From NCBI RefSeq assembly GCF_008274695.1, contig NZ_VTOU01000002.1, positions 62,001-126,000 of the forward strand: 64,000 bases of DNA, read 5' to 3'. The notes beneath the pieces were generated by a model. The model worked only from the letters and a program-made list of their open reading frames with translations, was not told the origin of the DNA and made no database searches. Below are positions 20,001 through 28,696 of this stretch, one piece after another; the stretch's first letter is position 1; each line of letters begins with the position of its first letter. The DNA is from Sphingomonas montanisoli. Its GTDB lineage: Bacteria > Pseudomonadota > Alphaproteobacteria > Sphingomonadales > Sphingomonadaceae. The translations under genes and the position numbers were made by a program.

Positions 20001-21590
20001 GAAGAAATGGCTGACGAGGCGCGGCTTGTCGCTGATGACGGCCAGCGGCGCGTCGTCGCCCATCGATCCGATCGCTTCCTTCGCGTCTTCGACCTGCGGG
20101 GACAGGATCAGTTCCATGTCCTCCATCGTCTGGCCGGCGGAGACCTGACGACGCAGCAGTTCGGCACGCTCCCAGCGCGGGATCATGTCCTCATCGGGTG
20201 CCGGCAGGTCGGCGAGGGTGCGGAAATCCTTCACCCATTCGCCATAGGGCGCCTCGCCCGCAATCTGCGCCTTGATCTCGGCGTCGGTGTAGAGCTTGCC
20301 CTCTTCCAGATCGATCGCGATCATCTGGCCGGGGCCCATACGGCCCTTCGACACGATCGTCGTCTCGGGGACGACGACCATGCCGGTCTCCGAACCCACG
20401 ATCAGCAGATTGTCGGCGGTGCGCGTGGTGCGCAGCGGGCGCAGCGCGTTGCGGTCGACGCCCGCCACGACCCAGCGGCCGTCGGTCATCGCCAGCGCGG
20501 CGGGGCCGTCCCACGGCTCCATCACCGATCCGAAATAGCTGTACATGTCCATGACGGGCTGGGGCAGGTCGGTGCTGCCCTGCCACGCTTCGGGGACGAG
20601 CATCAGCTTGGCGGTCGGCGCGTCGCGCCCCGAACGGCAGATCGCCTCGAACACCGCGTCGAGCGCTGCGGTATCGGAAGCGCCGGCGGGGATCAGCGGC
20701 TTGATCTCTTCGGAATGCTCGCCGAACGCCAGCGAGGCCATCTTGATCTCGTGGCTCTTCATCCAGTTCTTGTTGCCGCGGATCGTGTTGATCTCGCCAT
20801 TGTGCGCCAAGGTCCGGAACGGCTGCGCCAGCCACCATTGCGGGAAGGTGTTGGTCGAATAACGCTGGTGGAAGATCGCGACGCGGCTGACGAAGCGCTG
20901 GTCCTTCAGGTCGGGATAGAAGACCGACAGCTCTTCGGCCAGGAACAGGCCCTTGTAGATGATCGAACGCGCGCTGAGCGAGCAGATGTAGAAGCCCTGG
21001 ATCTGGGCCTCGATCACCTTGCGCTCGATACGGCGGCGGATCAGGTACAGGTTCTTTTCGAATTCGGCTTCGGACATTTCGTCGGGCATCGGCCCGGCGA
21101 TCATGATCTGCTCGATTTCGGGGCGCGTGCTCTGCGCCTTCTCGCCGATCACGGAGACGTCGACGGGCACCTGGCGCCAGCCATAGATGGTGTAGCCGAA
21201 ATCGATGATCTCGCTCTCGACGATCGTGCGGCACGTCTCCTGCGCACCCAGATCGGTGCGCGGCAGGAAGATCATGCCGACGGCCAGGCGGTTCGGGCGC
21301 GGCTTGTGCCCGGCATATTCGATCGCGTCGTCGAAGAAGCGGACGGGCAGGTCGACATGAATGCCTGCACCATCGCCGGTCTTGCCGTCTGCGTCGACAG
21401 CGCCGCGATGCCACACCGCCTTCAGCGCATCGATCGCCGCCGCCACCACGCGGCGCGACGGCTTGCCGTCAGTCGCCGCGACCAGGCCAACGCCGCAGGC
21501 GTCGCCCTCGAACTCGGGACGATACATGCCTTCGCGGGCGAGCCGCTCATGCTCGGGGGTGATGTAGGTCTGCTGTTCGGTCTCGGTCAT
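17049..21590 (-). CDS. gltB: Glutamate synthase (NADPH) large subunit
   Basis: A 1513-residue enzyme of normal length. The N-terminal Ntn glutaminase starts after a propeptide at CGVGLVAA (Cys near residue 32). The central and FMN domains follow, with the 3Fe-4S cluster cysteines in CIMVRQCHSNTCPVGVC (about 1127-1143) and the C-terminal beta-helix (GANGCEYMTGGTAVILG). It uses glutamine and 2-oxoglutarate to make two glutamates, with electrons from GltD. It is the last gene of the gltD-DUF2059-gltB unit, 10 bases after the middle gene. Confidence 0.97.
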   Translation of the reverse strand: MTETEQQTYITPEHERLAREGMYRPEFEGDACGVGLVAATDGKPSRRVVAAAIDALKAVWHRGAVDADGKTGDGAGIHVDLPVRFFDDAIEYAGHKPRPNRLAVGMIFLPRTDLGAQETCRTIVESEIIDFGYTIYGWRQVPVDVSVIGEKAQSTRPEIEQIMIAGPMPDEMSEAEFEKNLYLIRRRIERKVIEAQIQGFYICSLSARSIIYKGLFLAEELSVFYPDLKDQRFVSRVAIFHQRYSTNTFPQWWLAQPFRTLAHNGEINTIRGNKNWMKSHEIKMASLAFGEHSEEIKPLIPAGASDTAALDAVFEAICRSGRDAPTAKLMLVPEAWQGSTDLPQPVMDMYSYFGSVMEPWDGPAALAMTDGRWVVAGVDRNALRPLRTTRTADNLLIVGSETGMVVVPETTIVSKGRMGPGQMIAIDLEEGKLYTDAEIKAQIAGEAPYGEWVKDFRTLADLPAPDEDMIPRWERAELLRRQVSAGQTMEDMELILSPQVEDAKEAIGSMGDDAPLAVISDKPRLVSHFFRQNFSQVTNPPIDSLRETRVMSLKTRFGNLANILDSEAAQTDVLVLESPVLHCRDWHTLKNHFGAQAAEIDCTYDADGGPDGLRNAIARVRTEAEIAVREGKTEIFLTDEHVGPNRVAIAMVLAAAAVHTHLVRKGLRSYASVNVRSAECLDTHYYAVLIGVGATTVNAYLSEAAIADRHARGLFGDISIADALKRHRKAIDDGLLKIMSKMGIAVISSYRGGYNFEAVGLSRALVNDLFPGMPAKISGEGYNSLQLSAMLRHEAAHDDVVVNLPVGGFYRQRNGGEAHAYSAQLMHLLQSSCSTDSYSTYLQFSRGVRDLPPVYLRDLLEFNWAREGIPIDSVEAITEIRKRFVTPGMSLGALSPEAHETLAIAMNRIGAKAVSGEGGEDKSRYTPYDNGDNANSVIKQIASGRFGVTAEYLGAAEELEIKVAQGAKPGEGGQLPGFKVTEMIAKLRHSTPGVMLISPPPHHDIYSIEDLAQLIYDLKQINPRARVCVKLVSSAGIGTVAAGVAKAHADVILVSGHVGGTGASPQTSIKYAGTPWEMGLTETNQVLTLNGLRHRVKLRTDGGLKTGRDIVIAAILGAEEFGIGTLSLVAMGCIMVRQCHSNTCPVGVCTQDDKLRQKFVGTPEKVINLMTFIAEEVREILAKLGVRSLDEVIGRTELLRQVSRGAEHLDDLDLNPILAKVDAPESKRRFNIEGFRNEVPDSLDAQMIDDARAVFDRREKMQLTYTVRNTHRAVGTRFSAEITQRFGMSTLADGHVHIRLRGSAGQSLGAFGVKGMTLEVFGDANDYVGKGLSGAIITVRPMVSSPLETKNNTIIGNTVLYGATSGKLFAAGQAGERFAVRNSGATVVVEGCGANGCEYMTGGTAVILGKVGENFGAGMTGGMAFVLDEDASFPTHANPENIIWQRFASHYWEQRAKALIAEHAVMTDSKWAHSVLDDWDRWRGKIWQVCPKEMISRLEHPLSDTDAEVVAAE

Positions 21591-21600
21591 CTGCGGACCC

Positions 21601-22179
21601 TCACTTCTTGGTCTTGTCGAGCCCGGCGATCTCCGCCTGGAACTCTTTCATCAGGTCGGGCATGCGCCCCATGCTCGCCGTCATGGTCGCGCGTTGCGCT
21701 TCCAGCACGGCGGGATCGGCCATGATCTGCGGCATCTTCGCCATGAACGCACGGCCTGTCGGCGTCGCGTAGAAGGCGTTCACCTCGTTCAGCTGCGCGA
21801 CCGTGAACTGGCGTGCATAAGCGATCGCCATCGCGTCGAACATCTGGGGCATGCTGGTGCGCACGCTGCCCATCGCTTCGTCGATCACGCGGTTCATGAA
21901 ACGATCGACGATCGGCTGAACGCGCGGATCCTCGCTGACCATCTGGGCCAGACGGCTGTCCTTGGTCATCGATTCGCGCATGTTGGCGATCATGGGCGTG
22001 ATCGTCGATGTCATCATCGCGTCGCGCTGGGCAGGGGGCATGATCTGGTCGATCAACGCCCGCGACGCCGCGAGCCGCGCAGGATCAACCGGCGCAACAG
22101 CAGCGGCAGCGGCCGGTGCCTGTGCTGCCACGGGCGCCGCCAGCAGCATGCCCGCCGCCATGACGATCGTGCGGATCAT
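21601..22179 (-). CDS. Exported DUF2059-like protein inside the glt operon
   Basis: A 192-residue protein with a signal peptide (MIRTIVMAAGMLLAAPVAAQ) and a helical body typical of DUF2059: ALIDQIMPPAQRDAMM, then FTVAQLNEVNAFYATPTGRAFMAKMPQIM. The family has no defined biochemical role. Its ATG overlaps the gltD stop (ATGA) and its stop lies 10 bases before gltB, so it is co-transcribed with both subunits of a cytosolic enzyme even though it should be periplasmic. Confidence 0.85.
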   Translation of the reverse strand: MIRTIVMAAGMLLAAPVAAQAPAAAAAVAPVDPARLAASRALIDQIMPPAQRDAMMTSTITPMIANMRESMTKDSRLAQMVSEDPRVQPIVDRFMNRVIDEAMGSVRTSMPQMFDAMAIAYARQFTVAQLNEVNAFYATPTGRAFMAKMPQIMADPAVLEAQRATMTASMGRMPDLMKEFQAEIAGLDKTKK

Positions 22180-23627
22180 GCCGCAACCTTCTCGGCGTTC
22201 GCTGCCTTGGCCTTCGCCCTGAGGAAGGCGTGCATGCGGTCCGCCACGTCTCGGCCGTCGCGGATCGCCCACACGACCAGCGAGGCACCGCGCACGATGT
22301 CGCCGGCGGCGAACACGCCCTCGACGCTGGTCTGCATCGTCTTGTGGTCGACGCGCAGCGTGCCCCAGCGGGTAACCGACAGATCGGGCGCGCCGAACAT
22401 GTGCGGCAGTTCCTCGGGGTCGAAGCCCAGCGCCTTGATCACCAGATCGGCGTCGAGGCGGAATTCGCTGCCCGGATCGGGTTCCGGCGCGCGGCGGCCG
22501 CTCGCGTCGGGCGCGCCGAGGCGCATCTTGATCGCGCGCACGCCGCTGACCGCATCGGTCCCGTCAAACGCCTCGGGGGCGGAGAGCCAGACGAACTCGA
22601 CGCCCTCTTCCTCGGCATTCTTGGTCTCGCGCTGCGAACCCGGCATATTGGCCTTGTCGCGACGGTAAAGGCACTTCACCGACGTCGCGCCCTGGCGGAT
22701 CGCGGTGCGGACGCAGTCCATCGCGGTGTCGCCGCCGCCGATCACGACGACATTCTTGCCTTCGGCGTTAAGCGCGCCATCGTCATAAGCCGGTACGGCG
22801 TCGCCGAAGCCCTTGCGGTTCGACGCGATCAGATAGTCGAGCGCATCGACCACGCCCGGCGCGCCGACGCCCGGCGCCTTGATCGCGCGCGGCTTATAGA
22901 CGCCGGTGGCGATCAGCAGCGCATCGTGGCGACCGCGCAGTTCCTCGAGTGTGGCATCACGGCCGACCTCGAAGCTCTGGTGAAAGACGATCCCCGCATC
23001 GATGAGGCGCTGGACGCGGCGCATCACCACGTCCTTCTCCAGCTTGAAGCCCGGAATGCCGTAGGTCAGCAGGCCGCCCGCGCGATCGTGCCGGTCATAG
23101 ACGTGCACGTCATAGCCGCGCGCACGCATGAGCTCGGCCGTCGTCAGCCCCGCGGGCCCCGCGCCGATCACGCCGACCGACTGGCCCCTGGCGGGGCCGA
23201 CGCGCACTGGCTCGACCCAGCCCTGCTCCCAGGCGGTGTCGGTGATGTACTTTTCGACCGACCCGATCGTCACCGCGCCGTGGCCGGAAAACTCGATCAC
23301 GCAATTGCCTTCGCACAGCCGGTCCTGCGGGCAGATGCGGCCGCAGATCTCGGGCATGGTCGACGTCGCGTTCGACAGTTCATAGGCTTCGCGCAGCCGT
23401 CCCTCGGTCGTCAGGCGCAGCCAGTCGGGAATATGGTTGTGCAGCGGGCAGTGGGTCGAACAATAAGGCACGCCGCACTGCGAACAGCGCGAAGCCTGCT
23501 CGCCCGCTGAGCTGTCGTCGTAACGCGCGCTGATTTCGGCGAAGTCGCCGGTCCGATCGGATGCGTCGCGTTTGGCTGGATAATCCTGCCCCCGCACGAC
23601 GAACTTCAACATCGGTTCATTGGCCAT
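22176..23627 (-). CDS. gltD: Glutamate synthase small subunit
   Basis: A 483-residue NADPH:flavin oxidoreductase subunit. N-terminal 4Fe-4S ligands lie in CSQCGVPYCSTHC and CGRICPQDRLCEGNC; the FAD site is GVIGAGPAGLTTAEL and the NADPH site VVIGGGDTAMDCV. It supplies electrons to GltB. It is the first gene of the three-gene unit. A separate copy of gltB next to it confirms the assignment over other GltD-like proteins. Confidence 0.96.
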   Translation of the reverse strand: MANEPMLKFVVRGQDYPAKRDASDRTGDFAEISARYDDSSAGEQASRCSQCGVPYCSTHCPLHNHIPDWLRLTTEGRLREAYELSNATSTMPEICGRICPQDRLCEGNCVIEFSGHGAVTIGSVEKYITDTAWEQGWVEPVRVGPARGQSVGVIGAGPAGLTTAELMRARGYDVHVYDRHDRAGGLLTYGIPGFKLEKDVVMRRVQRLIDAGIVFHQSFEVGRDATLEELRGRHDALLIATGVYKPRAIKAPGVGAPGVVDALDYLIASNRKGFGDAVPAYDDGALNAEGKNVVVIGGGDTAMDCVRTAIRQGATSVKCLYRRDKANMPGSQRETKNAEEEGVEFVWLSAPEAFDGTDAVSGVRAIKMRLGAPDASGRRAPEPDPGSEFRLDADLVIKALGFDPEELPHMFGAPDLSVTRWGTLRVDHKTMQTSVEGVFAAGDIVRGASLVVWAIRDGRDVADRMHAFLRAKAKAANAEKVAA

Positions 23628-23787
23628 GACGCTGCTCCCTCATGGCGCGCCCATTCTCATAGGAATCGGGCGAAGTCACGCGCAATCCGCGCAATGAGTA
23701 AGCTTTGCTGACCTATTATCTGGGGAGAACTGCCCAGTTGTGAATCATTCGCGACAAGGCGTTGGGATAATGCGTCCGTTTCGGCCC

Positions 23788-24582
23788 TTACCGGCTGACA
23801 AGCCAGACCAGCGCCAGCGCGCCCACGACGATACGATACCAGGCGAACGGCGCAAAGCCGCGCTTCGTGACGACGCCCAGGAACCAGCGTATCACAACGA
23901 TCGCGACGACGAAGCTGATGACGAAGCCCAGCGCAATGTCGGTGATCTGATCCCCGCCCAGCTGATGCCGCGCCTTCCACAGCGCCAGCGTGGTCGCGCC
24001 CAGCATCGTCGGGATCGCCAGGAAGAAGCTGTATTCGGCCGCCGTCTTGCGCTCGACGCCCAGCAGAAGCGCGCCCATGATCGTCGCGCCCGATCGGCTG
24101 ACGCCCGGGATCATCGATATGCACTGGACGAAGCCGATGCCCAAAGCGGTGCGCCAGCCCATCGCCTCGACGCTCTCGGTCGTGATGCGCTTCGCCATCC
24201 GCTCGATCACCAGCATCGCGATACCGCCCACCAGCAGCGCGACCGCGACCACGATCGGCTGGTTGAGCAGCGCCTTGATCGCCGAATAGGCGACCGCCCC
24301 GATCACCGCCGACGGCAGGAAGCCGAGCAGCACGTTACGGGTGAAATGGATCGCTTCGGGATCGCGCCGCCCCAGCCCCGCCAGCACCGACGCGAAGCGC
24401 GCGCGATAGACGACGAGCACCGACAGGATCGCGCCCAGCTGGATCACGATGTCGAACGTCTCGCTGCCTTCGGGCACCTTCACCAGCTCGCCGGCCAGGA
24501 TCAGGTGGCCGGTGGACGAGACGGGGATGAACTCGGTCAGTCCCTCGACGATGCCGAGGAACAGGATGACGAGGAAGGGCAT
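23788..24582 (-). CDS. uppP: Undecaprenyl-diphosphatase
   Basis: A 264-residue integral membrane enzyme of the UppP/BacA family, which recycles undecaprenyl diphosphate for peptidoglycan and other envelope polymers. Both active-site motifs are present: GLTEFIPVSSTGHLIL (about 12-27) and PGVSRSGATIMGA (about 165-177). About eight membrane segments are visible. The start is MPFLVILFLGIVEG at 24582; a longer upstream frame overlaps the next gene. Only 5 bases separate it from the NDUFA9-like gene. Confidence 0.95.
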   Translation of the reverse strand: MPFLVILFLGIVEGLTEFIPVSSTGHLILAGELVKVPEGSETFDIVIQLGAILSVLVVYRARFASVLAGLGRRDPEAIHFTRNVLLGFLPSAVIGAVAYSAIKALLNQPIVVAVALLVGGIAMLVIERMAKRITTESVEAMGWRTALGIGFVQCISMIPGVSRSGATIMGALLLGVERKTAAEYSFFLAIPTMLGATTLALWKARHQLGGDQITDIALGFVISFVVAIVVIRWFLGVVTKRGFAPFAWYRIVVGALALVWLVSR

Positions 24583-24587
24583 GGGGC

Positions 24588-25523
24588 CTACGCCGCCGGC
24601 TTGGCGCGCGCCGGGGCGAAGCGGCCCCGCGGCTTGAACTGGACGAGCCAGGCCGGCGCCACCGCGTCCATCGGCGTCGGCTTGATCCCGAACGCGGCGA
24701 AACCGTCGCCGGTCGCGACATTGTCGTTCTGCAGCATCAGCCACTGGTCGCGCGTGATCGGCACGCCGGGCAGGAAGCTGGCGATGCTCGCGATAGCGCC
24801 GCCGATCGCGTCGGGCACCGGTACGAAGGTCGGCTCACGCCCGGTCTCGCGCGCGATGAAGTCCTGCAGGCCCTGCATCGTGATCTGCTCGGGCCCGCCC
24901 AGCTCGAAGGCCTGGCTGGCGTAGCGCGCGGGATCGAGCGCCGCGGCTGCGATCGCGCGGGCGACGTCGGCCACCCATGCCGGCTGGAACTTCACGTCGC
25001 CGCGCAGCACCGGCACGAACGGCATCGCCTGCATGGCGGCGAAGCGGTTCACGAAATCGTCCTCCTGCCCGAACAGGATCGATGGGCGGATGATCGTGGC
25101 GGCGGGGAAGGCGGCCTTTACAGCTGCCTCGCCTTCACCCTTGGTGCGGCCATAGGCCGAAGCGGCCTCGGGATCGGCGCCGATCGCCGAGACATGAACC
25201 AGCGCGGTCGCACCCGTATCGGCCGCCGCCTGCGCGATATTCGCCGCGCCCTGGACGTGGATGCGCTTGAAGTCGCCGGAAAGGATGCCGACCAGGTTCA
25301 CCACCGAATCGCTGCCCGCCACTGCGCGGGCGACGTTATCTGCCTTGGTGATGTCGGCCGCGACGAACTGGGTCTGGCCCAAGCCGCCCAACGGCTTGAT
25401 CGCCAGCGCTTTGCGCGGATCCCGTTCCACGACGCGCACCCGCGCGCCTGCCTTCAACAGCTCCTGTGCCACATAGCGGCCCAGAAAACCGCCTCCGCCG
25501 AACAGCGTGACCAACCGGCTCAT
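24588..25523 (-). CDS. NDUFA9-like NAD(P)-binding protein
   Basis: A 311-residue atypical short-chain dehydrogenase-like protein: LVTLFGGGGFLGRYVAQELL carries the nucleotide-binding glycines (residues 4-15), followed by VHVSAIGADPEAASAYGRTKGEGE and TIIRPSILFGQEDDFVNR. It resembles the mitochondrial complex I accessory subunit NDUFA9 and its alphaproteobacterial relatives, which bind NAD(P)H and may stabilise complex I or serve in quinone metabolism. The MSRL start (25523) is preferred; MRFAT (25538) is possible. It heads a two-gene unit with uppP. Confidence 0.85.
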   Translation of the reverse strand: MSRLVTLFGGGGFLGRYVAQELLKAGARVRVVERDPRKALAIKPLGGLGQTQFVAADITKADNVARAVAGSDSVVNLVGILSGDFKRIHVQGAANIAQAAADTGATALVHVSAIGADPEAASAYGRTKGEGEAAVKAAFPAATIIRPSILFGQEDDFVNRFAAMQAMPFVPVLRGDVKFQPAWVADVARAIAAAALDPARYASQAFELGGPEQITMQGLQDFIARETGREPTFVPVPDAIGGAIASIASFLPGVPITRDQWLMLQNDNVATGDGFAAFGIKPTPMDAVAPAWLVQFKPRGRFAPARAKPAA

Positions 25524-25625
25524 TGTCGCAAACCTCATGGATATTGTCGCCGCACGCATTGCCCGCGACGGAAGCTGTTGACAAGGCGCAACCGCCGCCA
25601 CTATCAGCCGCGCTCCGCTCCGGAT

Positions 25626-25712
<87 letters not shown>

Positions 25713-25825
25713 TCGGCACATTCGCCGACATCCGCTGACGATTGAAAAATTCCCGACAATAAAGGATAGATCGCGGCGCGGTGTCCGCGATTGTGTGCTG
25801 TCATTCGTCGCCAGTCGCGACGCGG

Positions 25826-25898
25826 TGGGGGCCTTTTTGGGGGCATGTCGCGAAAAGGCCCCCAACTTCAGGCGACTAATCGCGAAAAAGGCCCCCAA
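25826..25898. repeat. Repeats in front of the integrase stump (possible arm sites)
   Basis: TCGCGAAAAGGCCCCCAA at 25848-25865 recurs with one extra A at 25880-25898, and an inverted copy of its core, TGGGGGCCTTTTT, is at 25826-25838. Such short repeats just before an integrase start can be integrase or excisionase binding sites. That function is inferred. Confidence 0.5.
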
Positions 25899-25976
25899 AT
25901 GGCGCTTAAGGACACCCTGATCAATGCCGCCAAGCCTTTGGAAAAGGATTGGAAATTGCTCGACGAGAAGGGCCTC
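25899..25976 (+). pseudogene. Remnant of P4-type tyrosine integrase (N-terminus only)
   Basis: The 26 codons from the ATG at 25899 read MALKDTLINAAKPLEKDWKL followed by LDEKGL. This is the characteristic opening of the DUF4102 arm-binding domain of P4-family integrases (usually about 400 residues). After GL the frame turns into unrelated sequence (RRRFSGVCVCRP) and stops at 26042. The catalytic domain is absent from the window, so this is a truncated relic. Confidence 0.65.
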
Positions 25977-26402
25977 AGAAGAAGATTTAGTGGTGTCTGT
26001 GTGTGCCGGCCGATGTCCCCTGGTTGTTACGCAACACGATGATAGCCTCCAGCGCGAGCAAGACCAGGAGCGCGGCCGAGAATGTTAGAAGCACGGCACG
26101 GGCGCTCGGAAAAGCCTCGCGGGCAGCCGCAACGACGTTCGCTTTCTCGGGATAGGCCGTGACAGAATAGCGGCTTCACCGATGGACCCAATTGCCGTCG
26201 GAGGCGGCATTTGGCGCGCGCGTTGTCAGTTCCAGGTCGCCATAGCCGGCCGCACCGCGGTGATCGCACGGATTTTCGCCGCCACCATTGGCGTGAAGCC
26301 ATAATGGTAGCGCCGCCGGCGCTCTGCCGGGTGGGGGTAGATCGTGTCGACGACACTGACACCGCAGTGATACGTCGTCGCCCACAGGCCTTTAGTGCTT
26401 GC

Positions 26403-26722
26403 TCAGTGCGCGCCACCGTCTTTGATCCTGGTAATCTCCTCGAACGCTGTCAGGACGATGCTGTCGAGTTCGCCAATCACATCTGTGAGCCGCGCGCGAT
26501 CGTCGGTTAAGCCAGTGCCGGTATTCTCGCTCGCCGCGCCCGGCGCCGTCTTCGCGATCCGATCCAGGAAGCAATTGTGCTGCACGTCCAGCAGTCGATT
26601 GGCCTAAGTCCAAATTCGGTCGAGCAAAAACGTGAGCGGGTCGTCGACCGCGCCGGCGCCCTGTGCTCCTCGATCAGAACTTGCTCGCGCGAGATGGCAT
26701 AGTCCTGTTCGCGTTCGCGCAT
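26403..26722 (-). pseudogene. Broken gene of unknown family (frameshift plus stop)
   Basis: A frame from 26722 reads MREREQDYAISREQVLIEEH. After a shift of frame near 26660 the protein can be continued as AVDDPLTFLLDRIWT, a TAG stop at 26604-26606, then ANRLLDVQHNCFLDRIAKTA and on to GELDSIVLTAFEEITRIKDGGAH with a stop at 26403. The joined sequence looks like one helical protein of about 105 residues disrupted twice. I do not recognise the family; it belongs to the decayed element beside tRNA-Leu. Confidence 0.45.
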
Positions 26723-27030
26723 TTGCCGCCGCTGGGCGCGCTCATCGCCCCCCGTCGATTGCCGTGGAAGCGCACATGCTGAAGCGCGCACTCAATCCGG
26801 GCCAGTCTGAACAGCTTGCCGAGATGGCGATATGGGTTCGACGCTCGTCAGGCGAGGGGGCCAGGTATCCGGTTCCACCACGAGCCGCCCAACGTCGCGC
26901 CGGGCGATCATTGCTCATGCCAAGGATCTGCACATGTCGCGATATTGATAGGCGGGCGGCTTCACTTGGCGATGGGCTAGGCCATGACCGCGATGGATTA
27001 GCGCAACGTCCCTAGACAGCCCAATTTTAA

Positions 27031-27050
27031 ATGTTATATCTATAGGACAA
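27031..27050. promoter_or_regulatory. Island operator 1 (upstream of the lyase operon)
   Basis: A 20-base imperfect palindrome, ATGTTATATCTATAGGACAA, ends 15 bases before the lyase start. It fits the island consensus TTGNTATATANNTATAACAA, found in front of the other units up to 48.1 kb. Proposed binding site of the GntR-family regulator encoded at 30500-31279. Confidence 0.55.
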
Positions 27051-27065
27051 ATGTAGGTATTTGGC

Positions 27066-28016
27066 ATGTTTGAAATTGATATTTTGGTAAGCGAAGTTGG
27101 TCCGCGTGATGGGCTGCAGAGCGTGGACTCGATCATGCCGCTGGCTGCCAAAAAAGCCTGGATTGATGCTGAGGCGCGTGCCGGTGTGCGCGAGATCGAG
27201 GTGGGGAGCTTTGTACCCGCAAAGCTTCTGCCTCAGCTCGCCGATACCGCGGAGCTTGTCGCGCATGCAAAAACCATCCCTGGCCTCACGGTGGCAGTGC
27301 TCGTGCCCAATGCGCGTGGCGCCGAGGCAGCGATCGCGGCCGGTGCGGACAAGTTGACCTTGCCCTTATCGGTCTCGGAAACCCACAGTCTCGCCAATCT
27401 GCGTCGCACGCATGATCAGGTGCTGAACGAGGCGCACGTGATCGCCGATATGATCAAGGCGCTTCCCCCAGGGCAGCGGCCGCATTTCGAGGGCAGTCTT
27501 TCGACCGTCTTCGGCTGCACGCTCGAAGGAGCGATCCCCGATGCGCAGATCGCCCGGCTCGCTGAAGGGCTGATGGCCGCCGGCTGTGACGAGGTCGGCC
27601 TGTCGGATACGACCGGCTATGCCAACCCGGCTGCGGTCCGCCACCTGATCAAGCTGGTGCGCGGGGTCGTGGGTGAGAAGGCGCTCACCGGCATCCATCT
27701 GCACAACACCCGGGGTCTTGGGCTCGCCAACGTGCTGGCCGCGCTCGAAGGCGGGCTGACCACGCTCGATTCCTCGCTGGGCGGGATCGGCGGATGTCCC
27801 TTCGCGCCGGGCGCCAGCGGCAATATCGTGACCGAGGATCTGGTGTTCATGCTCGAGGCGATGGGCCTGCGCACCGGCATCGATATCGACGCATTGCTCG
27901 CAGTGCGGTCAATCGTCGAAAAAGCGCTGCCAGGCGAGCAGCTCTACGGCTTTCTTCCCGATGCGGGTGTTCCGCTCGGTTTCACGCAGGCAGCACCCAC
28001 CAAGGAAGTGGCATGA
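27066..28016 (+). CDS. HMG-CoA-lyase-family enzyme (acyl-CoA lyase)
   Basis: A 316-residue DRE-TIM metallolyase. Motifs: VSEVGPRDGLQ (9-18, catalytic Arg/Asp), the metal-binding HLHNT (211-215), and the HMG-CoA lyase signature GGCPFAPGASGN (242-253) with the loop Cys244. The family cleaves 3-hydroxy-3-methylglutaryl-CoA or related 3-hydroxyacyl-CoAs such as citramalyl- or malyl-type CoA thioesters. It heads a four-gene operon with ATGA overlaps, preceded by operator 1. With the CoA-transferase and LeuCD pair of the same regulon, a (citra)malyl-CoA-type cleavage is my preferred role; leucine catabolism is less likely since no isovaleryl genes are near. Confidence 0.88.
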   Translation: MFEIDILVSEVGPRDGLQSVDSIMPLAAKKAWIDAEARAGVREIEVGSFVPAKLLPQLADTAELVAHAKTIPGLTVAVLVPNARGAEAAIAAGADKLTLPLSVSETHSLANLRRTHDQVLNEAHVIADMIKALPPGQRPHFEGSLSTVFGCTLEGAIPDAQIARLAEGLMAAGCDEVGLSDTTGYANPAAVRHLIKLVRGVVGEKALTGIHLHNTRGLGLANVLAALEGGLTTLDSSLGGIGGCPFAPGASGNIVTEDLVFMLEAMGLRTGIDIDALLAVRSIVEKALPGEQLYGFLPDAGVPLGFTQAAPTKEVA

Positions 28017-28696
28017 CGATCATCGGCACGAAGATGGTATCGGACGGCAAGACGGCCAGGCAGCTGTTCGAGGAGTTGATGGCCAATCCGGGCCGCAACA
28101 AGTTCGGCTTCGGGTCGAAGCTCGCGATCGTCAATGTCGACTTCCAGAACGCTTATACGCGCGTCGACGAGTTCAAGACCGCTTACGAGACCGATCCGCG
28201 GCAGATCGAATATACCAACACCATCTCCGCGCTTGCCCGCGCGAAGGGGATGCCGGTGATCTGGACCCACGTCGGTTATATGGACAATGCCGCCGATGCG
28301 GGCGTGTGGGGCACGCGCACCGACACGCCGGATTCGCTCCAGAACATCAAGATCCCCAGCCGCCGGCACGAGTTCGACGATCGCTGCGAGATCGATCGCG
28401 CGGTCGATGCGATCTACGCCAAGCGTATGCCGTCGGCCTTCTTCGAAACCCCGCTCGCCTCCTATCTGGTCTGGCACAAGGTCGACACCGTTGTGGTGAC
28501 GGGCGGATCGACATCGGGTTGCGTGCGCGCGACGGCGGTCGACGCGCTCAGCCATGGCTATCGCACGATCGTTCCGATCGAGACCTGCGCCGACAAGCAT
28601 GAGAGCTACCATTACGCCAACCTCACCGACCTCCAGATCAAGTATGCTGATGTCGAGCCTGTGCAGGTGGTGATCGACTGGCTGGAGGCACGCTGA
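28013..28696 (+). CDS. Isochorismatase-fold amidohydrolase (N-carbamoylsarcosine/maleamate amidase type)
   Basis: A 227-residue cysteine hydrolase with the complete Asp-Lys-Cys triad: D43 in NVDFQNAY, K137 in AKRMPSAFFETPL, and C170 in GGSTSGCVRATAVDA, the last being the pattern of N-carbamoylsarcosine amidases. The family also includes maleamate amidase and ureidoacrylate hydrolase, all cleaving C-N bonds of small amides. Its ATG overlaps the lyase stop (ATGA), and it is followed directly by two PuuE-type hydrolases, so it probably hydrolyses the half-amide they release. Confidence 0.88.
   Translation: MTIIGTKMVSDGKTARQLFEELMANPGRNKFGFGSKLAIVNVDFQNAYTRVDEFKTAYETDPRQIEYTNTISALARAKGMPVIWTHVGYMDNAADAGVWGTRTDTPDSLQNIKIPSRRHEFDDRCEIDRAVDAIYAKRMPSAFFETPLASYLVWHKVDTVVVTGGSTSGCVRATAVDALSHGYRTIVPIETCADKHESYHYANLTDLQIKYADVEPVQVVIDWLEAR

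Larger units (their letters stand above)
25713..27030. mobile_element. Decayed integrated element next to tRNA-Leu
   Basis: About 1.3 kb with no convincing intact gene. It begins right after the tRNA-Leu 3' end, holds GGGGGCC-type repeats and the first codons of a tyrosine integrase, and then several short broken reading frames on the minus strand. The layout (tRNA, repeats, integrase start, cargo) is that of a genomic island whose integrase has been lost. No copy of the tRNA 3' end that would mark the far boundary is visible near 48 kb. Confidence 0.6.

Noticed and set aside
25713-27030. Intact accessory genes in the stretch after tRNA-Leu
   Set aside because: The short frames overlap each other on several frames, lack ribosome sites and show stops or shifts. 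Only remnants can be supported.
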